Source of the DNA: Actinomycetes bacterium
Lineage (GTDB): Bacteria; Actinomycetota; Actinomycetes; Mycobacteriales; Mycobacteriaceae
Length of the DNA stretch: 7,922 nucleotides
Assembly (NCBI GenBank): GCA_023388385.1
Contig: JAEWGK010000125.1
Coordinates: 1-7,922 of the forward strand
Direction: 5' to 3'
Made by a program: the position numbers and the translations under genes
The notes under the pieces: generated by a model
The model's database searches: none
What the model was told of the DNA's origin: nothing
What the model saw: only the letters and a program-made list of their open reading frames with translations
Shown: one piece after another, positions 1-5,035 of the stretch
Position numbering within the stretch: the stretch's first letter is position 1
How the letters are laid out: every line of letters starts with the position of its first letter

Positions 1-234
1 CTGCACACCTGGCTCGGCGGCGTCGACGTCTCCTGGCTCGCCGGCGGCGCGGTCTCCGGCGGCCTGTACTTCATCCTGTCCCGGATGGGCGGCCGCGTGC
101 GCCGGCTTCCACGTGTCATCCGGCCGACTCGCGGCCTGGTGCATGACGCTGCGGAGGAGGCCGCGCGTGTCCCCGCGGCGGCCTGGTCGGCTGCGCGCCT
201 CGCCCGAATCAGCCCCGAATGGGGGATGGGGTGA
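1..234 (+). CDS. C-terminal fragment of a membrane permease, probably NCS1 family (nucleobase/cytosine permease type)
   Basis: Frame 1 is open from the window edge to TGA at 232-234, giving the last 77 residues of a protein that starts outside the window. The fragment begins with a segment reading LGGVDVSWLAGG followed by a hydrophobic stretch (SGGLYFILSR). This resembles the final transmembrane helix of NCS1 nucleobase/cation symporters, which often carry a G-[IV]-D-[IVL]-SW-L motif there. After about residue 28 the chain becomes a basic, Ala/Arg-rich tail, as expected for a cytoplasmic C-terminus. If the assignment is right, the protein imports purines, pyrimidines or related compounds. The family call rests on one short motif, and another multi-pass transporter is possible. 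It reads toward the metal operon but is separated from it by about 205 non-coding bases, so co-transcription is not expected. Confidence 0.5.
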   Translation: MHTWLGGVDVSWLAGGAVSGGLYFILSRMGGRVRRLPRVIRPTRGLVHDAAEEAARVPAAAWSAARLARISPEWGMG

Positions 235-335
235 GGATGCGTGACGACGCCCGCATATCCGGTATCCCCGAACGTCGTTGAGGGTGTCCCGGCGGCGGAT
301 CGGCCGCATGCGTCGCCATCTCCGTGGCTGTGATG

Positions 336-350
336 GGAACTTTGAGTTCC
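336..350. promoter_or_regulatory. Candidate operator: perfect inverted repeat GGAACT-TTG-AGTTCC
   Basis: The arms at 336-341 and 345-350 are exact reverse complements around a 3-base spacer. The site lies about 90 bases upstream of the metal-binding lipoprotein start. If the weak -10 at 370-375 is used, it would overlap the -35 zone. A dimeric metal-responsive repressor such as MntR or Zur would be a natural ligand, but the sequence matches neither the DtxR nor the actinobacterial Zur consensus as I remember them. The palindrome is seen; its function is inferred. Confidence 0.35.
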
Positions 351-369
351 GTCCCGGCGAAAACAGGAA

Positions 370-375
370 TACGGT
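370..375 (+). promoter_or_regulatory. Possible -10 box (TACGGT) of the metal ABC operon
   Basis: TACGGT fits the loose actinobacterial TAnnnT pattern and sits 64 bases upstream of the ATG at 440. No good -35 is visible: the hexamer 17 bases upstream is TTCCGT, matching TTGACA at few positions. Transcription would start near 382, between the two inverted repeats. This is a weak prediction, kept because it is the best AT-containing candidate in the gap at 235-439. The rest of that gap holds only weak short GC hairpins (for example 5-bp arms at 237-241/252-256 and 292-296/303-307) with no T-tract, so no terminator is called for the upstream permease. Confidence 0.22.
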
Positions 376-381
376 CAGGCT

Positions 382-396
382 GTTCCAGCACTGAAC
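382..396. promoter_or_regulatory. Candidate second operator: GTTC-N7-GAAC
   Basis: The 15-base site GTTCCAGCACTGAAC has 4-bp arms (382-385 and 393-396) and lies 43 bases upstream of the ATG at 440, where a transcription start would be expected. With its preceding T the left half is TGTTC, which resembles the half-site I recall for the Corynebacterium glutamicum MntR operator (TGTTC...GAACA). The spacing here is one base shorter and the outermost right base differs. The short arms could be chance. Confidence 0.25.
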
Positions 397-439
397 GCGC
401 GTGACGGTTGCCGCGCGCGGAGGGAGAAACGAGGACGAC

Positions 440-1651
440 ATGACCATCCGTTCCCGACGCCGGATCCTCGCGGCCGGCGCCATCACCGCGACCACCGCCC
501 TGGTGCTCGCTGCCTGCGGCTCCGGCGACGACGGGGCCGGCGCCGCCGACGGGGGAGTGGCGAAGGACCAGTCCCACGTGGAGGTCGTCGCCACGACGAC
601 CCAGATCTGCGACTACGTCACGCAGATCGCCACCGACGACTCGCCGGAGGCGAAGCTGTCGTTCACGAAGACCGACTCGTCCGGCACGGAGACCCATGCC
701 GGCGCGGACGAGGGCTCTGCCGAGGCATCCCTGGATCTCACCTGCCTGCTCGCGCCGAACGCGTCGGCGCACAACCACGAGATGACGCCGCAGCAGATGA
801 AGGCCCTCGGAGACGCGGACCTGTTCCTCGTCTCCGGCGTCGACCTGGAGCACTTCCTCGACAGCGCGGTGGAGTCCTCCGGCTTCCACGGCGTCATGGG
901 CGTCACCTCTGGCGTCCTGACGGCGGACGAGGTCGAGGATCTCCCGGCCCAGGAGGCCAAGGAGAGGGACCTGCCGTACGAGGTCTTCCGCGGCGACCGG
1001 AAGGTCGAGGTCGCCACGTGGCCGTTCCCGCCGGAGGAGGGCGAGAAGGAACCGGAGTTCCGCTACGACCCGCACGTGTGGACGTCCCCGGCCGACGCCG
1101 CCATCCAGGTCCATAACATCGGCGAGGCCCTGAAGAAGGTCACCCCGGATCACGCCGACCTGTTCACCAAGCGCGTCGACGCGTACGAGACGCAGCTGAC
1201 GGACCTCGACTCCTGGGTGAAGCAGTCCATCGAGACGGTGCCCGAGGAGCACCGCGTCCTGTTCACCTCGCATGACGCGTTCGGCTACTTCTCCAAGCAC
1301 TACGGTGTGACGTTCATCGGCGCGGCCATGTCCGACTTCAACGCCCAGCAGGACGCCACCGCGGAGCACATCCGCGCCGCCGCCGAGCAGGTGAAGGAGT
1401 CCGGCGCGGTCGCGCTGTTCGCGGAGAACTCCAACAACTCCGCGTCCATCGAGGCCGTCGCCCGCGCCGCCGGCGTGAAGGCCATCATCGGCGACGACGC
1501 CCTGTACGGCGACTCCCTCGGCCCGGACGGCAGCGCCGGCGTGACGTACGTCGGCTCCATCGTCCACAACGTCCGCACCCTCGTGGACGCCTGGAACGGA
1601 AAGCCCGCGGACCTGCCGGCCTCGCTGCCGGCCGGCGCGGACGTCCACTAG
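440..1651 (+). CDS. Metal ABC transporter substrate-binding lipoprotein (TroA/MntA/ZnuA family)
   Basis: This 403-residue extracytoplasmic lipoprotein should capture Zn2+ and/or Mn2+ and hand it to the permeases encoded downstream. The ATG at 440 follows GAGGA at 431-435 and opens directly onto a signal peptide: an Arg-rich n-region (RSRRRIL), a hydrophobic core, then lipobox L23-A-A-C26. The double/triple Arg makes Tat export conceivable. The class A-1 (TroA-type) fold shows in VEVVATTTQICDYV near residue 48, the first ligand region ASAHNHEMTP (His111, with His113 nearby), YDPHVW (His212), TSHDAFGYF (His278) and LYGDSLG (Asp358). A His-His-His-Asp set resembles TroA and zinc-type members, whereas Mn-specific PsaA/MntC usually have Glu at the third position. 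A polar, acidic insertion of roughly 30 residues (about 66-98) lies between Cys57 and Cys102, the only cysteines besides the lipidated one. A second acidic stretch, PFPPEEGEKEPEF, precedes His212. It is first in the operon, with the ATPase start 19 bases after its stop. The family is secure; the metal is not. Confidence 0.93.
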   Translation: MTIRSRRRILAAGAITATTALVLAACGSGDDGAGAADGGVAKDQSHVEVVATTTQICDYVTQIATDDSPEAKLSFTKTDSSGTETHAGADEGSAEASLDLTCLLAPNASAHNHEMTPQQMKALGDADLFLVSGVDLEHFLDSAVESSGFHGVMGVTSGVLTADEVEDLPAQEAKERDLPYEVFRGDRKVEVATWPFPPEEGEKEPEFRYDPHVWTSPADAAIQVHNIGEALKKVTPDHADLFTKRVDAYETQLTDLDSWVKQSIETVPEEHRVLFTSHDAFGYFSKHYGVTFIGAAMSDFNAQQDATAEHIRAAAEQVKESGAVALFAENSNNSASIEAVARAAGVKAIIGDDALYGDSLGPDGSAGVTYVGSIVHNVRTLVDAWNGKPADLPASLPAGADVH

Positions 1652-1654
1652 CGG

Positions 1655-1661
1655 AAGGAGG
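1655..1661 (+). promoter_or_regulatory. Ribosome binding site AAGGAGG deciding the ATPase start
   Basis: AAGGAGG ends directly against an in-frame ATG at 1662, too close for initiation there. The next in-frame ATG, at 1671, is 9 bases away, a normal spacing, so 1671 is chosen. Confidence 0.75.
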
Positions 1662-1670
1662 ATGACGGCG

Positions 1671-2486
1671 ATGGCCCGCACGGACGCGGCCGGAGCGCGC
1701 GGCCCCGCGCTCCGGTTCGGGGACGCGGACTTCAGCTACGGCGGCCCGCCGGCGCTGACCGGCGTGACCGGCGAACTGGGCCGCGGCGAGGCCCTGGCAC
1801 TCATCGGGCCGAACGGCTCCGGCAAGACGACGCTGCTGCGCGGAATCCTCCGCTCGGTGACGGTCACCGGCACGATGGAGGTCCTCGGAGGGCCCGTCCG
1901 CGACGTCCGCCGCGGCGCCATCGGCTACGTCCCCCAGGTCGCGGACCTGGACCCGGAGTTCCCGGTCACGGTCCGCCAGGTCGTGGAGATGGGCCTGTTC
2001 GCGGAGATGGGCTGGTTCGGCCGGCTCACCCGGTCGCGCCGGACGCGCGTGGACGCCGCACTGGACCGCGTCGGCATGCGCGACCGCGCGTCGCGGCGCT
2101 TCGGCGACCTCTCCGGCGGCCAGCGCCAGCGCGTGCTGCTGGCCCGTTGCATCGTCGCGGAACCGGAGCTCATCCTCCTCGATGAGCCGTTCAACGGCCT
2201 CGACGAGCCGAACCGGCGCGCCCTCATCGGCATCATCCGCGACCTCAAGGCCGCGGGCGTCGCCGTCGCCGTCTCCACTCACGACCTGTCGCTGGCGCAG
2301 CTGACCTGCGAGAAGGTCCTGCTGGTCGCCAACCGCCAGGTCGCCTTCGGGCCGCGTGACGAAGTCCTCGTGCCGGAGAACATCGACCGGGCGTACGGCG
2401 GCCGCGGCTCCGATCAGCTCCTGGGCACGGGCCTCGGCGCGGACGGGGCGACGGCGGGGCGGGAGGAGGTCCGCGATGCCGGATAG
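1671..2486 (+). CDS. Metal ABC transporter ATP-binding protein (MntB/ZnuC/TroB type)
   Basis: This 271-residue cytoplasmic ATPase should power metal import by the two permeases encoded next. All nucleotide-binding motifs are present and intact: Walker A GPNGSGKT at about 46-53, Q-loop Gln89 in GYVPQ, signature LSGGQ at about 147-151, Walker B ILLDEP at about 168-173 with catalytic Glu172, D-loop NGLDE, and the switch His204 in STHD. The 'PQ...D.EFPVTV...V.MG' stretch after the Q-loop is typical of the zinc/manganese (TroB/ZnuC) subgroup rather than siderophore ATPases. The C-terminal 30 residues are Gly/Ala-rich and poorly conserved. The start at 1671 rather than 1662 is set by the ribosome site at 1655-1661. 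Its 3' end overlaps the first permease gene by 11 bases and contains that gene's ribosome site, so the two should be translationally coupled. Confidence 0.95.
   Translation: MARTDAAGARGPALRFGDADFSYGGPPALTGVTGELGRGEALALIGPNGSGKTTLLRGILRSVTVTGTMEVLGGPVRDVRRGAIGYVPQVADLDPEFPVTVRQVVEMGLFAEMGWFGRLTRSRRTRVDAALDRVGMRDRASRRFGDLSGGQRQRVLLARCIVAEPELILLDEPFNGLDEPNRRALIGIIRDLKAAGVAVAVSTHDLSLAQLTCEKVLLVANRQVAFGPRDEVLVPENIDRAYGGRGSDQLLGTGLGADGATAGREEVRDAG
2464..2470 (+). promoter_or_regulatory. Strong ribosome binding site AGGAGGT for the first permease
   Basis: AGGAGGT, an extended complement to the 16S 3' end, lies 5 bases before the ATG at 2476 and inside the 3' end of the ATPase gene. It supports 2476 as the start over upstream in-frame codons, whose translation (Arg/Ser/Thr-rich) looks like out-of-frame ATPase sequence. 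Confidence 0.8.
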
Positions 2487-3384
2487 CGTCGTCACCTCCG
2501 TCATGTCCGCCATCGAGGACCTGCGGCGGGTCCTCGTGGAGGTGCCGGGCTTCACGACGGTCGCCTCCGCGCCGTTCCTCTTCCGGCCCTTCGTCATGCT
2601 CGTCCTCCTGGGCGTGGCGGCGGGGCTGGTCGGCGTCGTCGTCAACCTCCGCTGCATGGAGTTCAACGCCGAGGCGATGGTCCACTCCGTCTTCCCGGGC
2701 GTCGTCGCGGGCGCGATCTACGGCGGCATCGAGAAGATCGTGCCGGGTGCGGCGGCCGTCGCGGTGCTCGTGGCCGTCGCCCTGGCCCTCCTGGGCGGAT
2801 CGAGGCGGATGAACGAGGCCGGCGTCGCCGTCGTGCTGACGTCGTTCTTCTCCGCCGGCGTCGTCCTGTCCCTGCGGAAGGGCGACATGTCCGGCCAGCT
2901 GGAGGCGCTCATGTTCGGCCGCCTGCTGGAGGTCTCCGACACTCGACTGGTCCAGTCGCTGGCGGTGTGCGTCGTCGCGCTCGCCGTCATCGCCGTGTCA
3001 TGGCGCCGCCAGATCTTCCGCGCCTTCGACCCGGACGGCTCACGCGCCGCCGGCTTCGCCCCGCTGACGACGGACCTGCTGGCCAACGGGGCCATTGCGG
3101 CCGTCGTCGTCGCGGCGTCGTCGGCCGTCGGCGTGCTGCTGGTCATCGGCTACCTGGTGGTGCCGGGCGCGGCGGGACGGCTCGTCGGCCGGCGCATCTC
3201 CGTCATGGCGCCGGTCGCCGTCGTCGTCGGCGTCGCCGGCGGCTACGCGGGCATGCTCGCCATGAACCTGGACACCCCGCACCCGGTCTCCCCGCAGGCA
3301 GCGGTCGCCCTGTCGGTGCTGGCGCTGTACTTCGCGCTGCTGCCGCTCGCGCCGCTGGTCCGGCGGAGGGCGGTGACCCGATGA
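2476..3384 (+). CDS. Metal ABC transporter permease 1 (ABC-3 family)
   Basis: This is a 302-residue integral membrane permease, normal for the ABC-3 (ZnuB/TroC/TroD) family. It should pair with the second permease or itself to form the metal channel. Hydrophobic segments lie at roughly 38-57, 68-82, 92-107, 115-133, 158-175, 205-228, 245-263 and 275-293. Family landmarks are the early FNAEAMVHSVFPGVVAG segment (the 'A..H...PG...G' motif, about 64-79) and the later SAVGVLLVIGYLVVPGAAGRL segment (about 216-236, the '..G..L......P.A.A' ABC-3 signature). A charged loop, SWRRQIFRAFDPDGSRAAGF (about 175-194), is the likely ATPase contact. The N-terminal 30 residues are an amphipathic extension before the first helix. 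Its TGA overlaps the next ATG as ATGA (3381-3384), indicating coupled translation. Confidence 0.93.
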   Translation: MPDSVVTSVMSAIEDLRRVLVEVPGFTTVASAPFLFRPFVMLVLLGVAAGLVGVVVNLRCMEFNAEAMVHSVFPGVVAGAIYGGIEKIVPGAAAVAVLVAVALALLGGSRRMNEAGVAVVLTSFFSAGVVLSLRKGDMSGQLEALMFGRLLEVSDTRLVQSLAVCVVALAVIAVSWRRQIFRAFDPDGSRAAGFAPLTTDLLANGAIAAVVVAASSAVGVLLVIGYLVVPGAAGRLVGRRISVMAPVAVVVGVAGGYAGMLAMNLDTPHPVSPQAAVALSVLALYFALLPLAPLVRRRAVTR

Positions 3385-4325
3385 CCCCCGACGCGTCCAC
3401 CGTGACCATGTGGTCCATCGTCGGTCTGCCGCTGGCGGAGGCGATCGTCGTCGGGCTGCTCGGCGGCCTCGTCGGCTGCCTCGCCGTGCTGGACCGGCGC
3501 GTGTTCTTCACCGAGTCCGTCACCCACGCGACGTTCCCCGGCGCCGTCCTCGGCGTCGTCGCCGCGGTCCAGCTGGGCGCCGGCTTCGGGGCGGAGAGCC
3601 GGCACGCGATCCTCTCCGCGGCCCTCTTCATCGGCGCGGGCGTCATGTGCCTGCCGATGGCGTGGCTCATGCACGGCCTCGCGCGCGTGCCGGGCCAGTC
3701 TTCGCAGGCCGCCGCCGGCATCGTGCTGACGTTCGGCTTCGCGCTCGGCTACTTCCTCATCAAGTGGTTCCAGCCGCTGCCGCTGCAGATCGAGGGCTTC
3801 CTCACCGGGTCCATCCTCCACGTCGGACCCGTCGACGTCGCCGCCGCGGCGATCGTGCTCGCCCTCGCCGTGGCCGCCGTCGCGGTCGCGGGCCGGCGCA
3901 TCGTCTTCCACGCCTTCGACGACCCGGGTTTCCGCGCCGCGGGCCTCTCCGGCGGCGCGGCGGAGGGCGTCATCCTGGTGCTCATCGTCGCCGCCATCGT
4001 CGTACTCATCCCGGCGGTCGGCACCATCCTGCCGGTGGCGCTCGTCGCCGCCCCCGCCGCGGCGCTGGCGCCGTCGCTGCGGTCCTGGCGGACGCTGCTC
4101 GTCGCGGCGCCGCTGTCCGGTGCGGCGGTCTCCGTCGCGGGCCTGCTGCTCGCCGTGGCGTTCGACCTGTCCGCCGGCGGAATGATAGCGCTGTGCGCCG
4201 GCGCCCTCTACGTCGTCGCCGCCCTGGTCCGCAGGGCCGCGCCGCGTCGCCGGGCCCGGGCGGCGGGACGCGCCGCCGCCGCGGTTCCCGGCGATGCCGC
4301 GTCCGCCGCTACCCTGGCAGAATGA
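3381..4325 (+). CDS. Metal ABC transporter permease 2 (ABC-3 family)
   Basis: This 314-residue second ABC-3 permease is paralogous in layout to the first: an early helix pair, ESVTHATFPGAVLGVV (about 45-60), a charged loop GRRIVFHAFDDPGFRAAGLS (about 171-190), and AVGTILPVALVAAPAAALAPSL (about 212-233). Having two distinct permeases plus one ATPase and one binding protein is the TroABCD/MntABCD/SitABCD arrangement, so a heterodimeric channel is likely. After the last helix (about 266-283) comes a 30-residue Arg/Ala-rich cytoplasmic tail without recognisable function. The ATG at 3381 overlaps the previous stop (ATGA), with GGAGGG 10 bases upstream at 3365-3370. Its own TGA overlaps the next start, again as ATGA (4322-4325). 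Confidence 0.93.
   Translation: MTPDASTVTMWSIVGLPLAEAIVVGLLGGLVGCLAVLDRRVFFTESVTHATFPGAVLGVVAAVQLGAGFGAESRHAILSAALFIGAGVMCLPMAWLMHGLARVPGQSSQAAAGIVLTFGFALGYFLIKWFQPLPLQIEGFLTGSILHVGPVDVAAAAIVLALAVAAVAVAGRRIVFHAFDDPGFRAAGLSGGAAEGVILVLIVAAIVVLIPAVGTILPVALVAAPAAALAPSLRSWRTLLVAAPLSGAAVSVAGLLLAVAFDLSAGGMIALCAGALYVVAALVRRAAPRRRARAAGRAAAAVPGDAASAATLAE
4310..4315 (+). promoter_or_regulatory. Candidate leaderless promoter -10 box (TACCCT) for the CPBP protease gene
   Basis: TACCCT matches TAnnnT and is followed by exactly six bases before the ATG at 4322, so transcription would begin at the A of the start codon. This is the usual geometry of leaderless actinobacterial genes. No Shine-Dalgarno sequence precedes this ATG, in contrast to the other operon genes. 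No convincing -35 is visible. The site lies within the coding end of permease 2. Confidence 0.45.
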
Positions 4326-5026
4326 TCGACTCCATCCAACAGCCCGTCCCGTCGACCTTCGTGCGGCCGGTGTCGGGGCGTGACGTCATCGTCGTCACGC
4401 TCCTGTCGCTGGCGGGCGCGGCGGTCGGCGTCGCGGTGCTCGCGGGGTTCATCGTGTGGCGGGGAACCGCGGCGGCGCCGTGGGGCCTCGCCGTCCTGGG
4501 AGTGACCATGCTCGTGGGGCTGGCGCTCGGGCTGCGCGTGCGCGGCATCCGCGGGAGCGACGTCGGACTGGTGAAGCCGGCACGGCCGCTGCGGCTGCTG
4601 TGGCAGATCCCGGTGGCGTGGCTGGTGCCGCTGGTGGTGGGCGGGGCGCTCGCCCGGCTGCTGCTCGGCGACGCGGCGAACGAGACGAACACCGCGGCCG
4701 TCACGGACGCCGCGGCCGACCCGGTTGCCCTCGCGGCGGCGCTGGCGACCGCGGTGGTGTTCGCGCCGCTGACGGAGGAGATCCTGTTCCGCCGCGTCCT
4801 CCTCGGCTGGCTCGAGGGGCGGTGGGGCCGGATGGTCGCGGTCATCGTCACCGCGCTGCTCTTCGGCGCGGTCCACGGCATCCCGGCGGTGATCGTCGTG
4901 ATGGCGTTCCTCGGCGCCTCGCTGGCGCTGCTCACCGTCGACCAGCGCAGCATCGTGCCGGCGCTGGTCGTGCACATGCTCAACAACGCGGTGGCGACGG
5001 GCCTCGCGCTGGCGGTGCTGGGGTAG
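4322..5026 (+). CDS. CPBP (CAAX/Abi-type) intramembrane metalloprotease
   Basis: This 234-residue multi-pass membrane protein carries the full CPBP (PF02517-type) active-site pattern: E152-E153-xxx-R157 in TEEILFRR, F181-xxx-H185 in LFGAVHG, and H218-xxx-N222 in HMLNN. Hydrophobic helices lie around 21-46, 53-72, 96-114, 136-150, 170-206 and 210-230. In the known family the glutamates and histidines form a metal-dependent protease centre inside the membrane. Bacterial members cleave or modify membrane or secreted peptides, but most lack a known substrate. The start overlaps the stop of permease 2 (ATGA at 4322-4325), so it can be translated as the fifth gene of the importer operon, although it lacks its own ribosome site and may also have a leaderless promoter. 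Its stop is 9 bases from the convergent Nramp-like gene. Its link to metal uptake is inferred from position only. Confidence 0.88.
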   Translation: MIDSIQQPVPSTFVRPVSGRDVIVVTLLSLAGAAVGVAVLAGFIVWRGTAAAPWGLAVLGVTMLVGLALGLRVRGIRGSDVGLVKPARPLRLLWQIPVAWLVPLVVGGALARLLLGDAANETNTAAVTDAAADPVALAAALATAVVFAPLTEEILFRRVLLGWLEGRWGRMVAVIVTALLFGAVHGIPAVIVVMAFLGASLALLTVDQRSIVPALVVHMLNNAVATGLALAVLG

Positions 5027-5035
5027 GCCGGGACG

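Noticed and set aside
235..310. Short hairpins (237-256 and 292-307) as terminators of the upstream permease
   Set aside because: The stems are only 5 bp and neither is followed by a T-run; such GC hairpins are common by chance in this DNA.
401..439. In-frame GTG at 401 as start of the metal-binding lipoprotein
   Set aside because: It would add 13 polar residues before the signal peptide, and the ATG at 440 has a suitable ribosome site and sits directly before the Arg-rich n-region.
235..439. Zur or DtxR boxes upstream of the metal operon
   Set aside because: No match to the TGAAAATGATTTTCA-type or TTAGGTTAGCCTAACC-type patterns; only the two GTTC-containing inverted repeats were found.
209..1681. 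Long open frame of 490 codons on the minus strand opposite the metal-binding lipoprotein gene
   Set aside because: It mirrors the third-position GC bias of the real plus-strand gene, its translation is Arg/Gly/Val-rich low-complexity sequence with no motif, and the opposite strand has clear signal peptide and ligand motifs.
1485..2666. Minus-strand open frame of 393 codons opposite the ATPase gene
   Set aside because: The opposite strand carries all ABC ATPase motifs, and this translation is Arg/Ala/Pro-rich without domain features.
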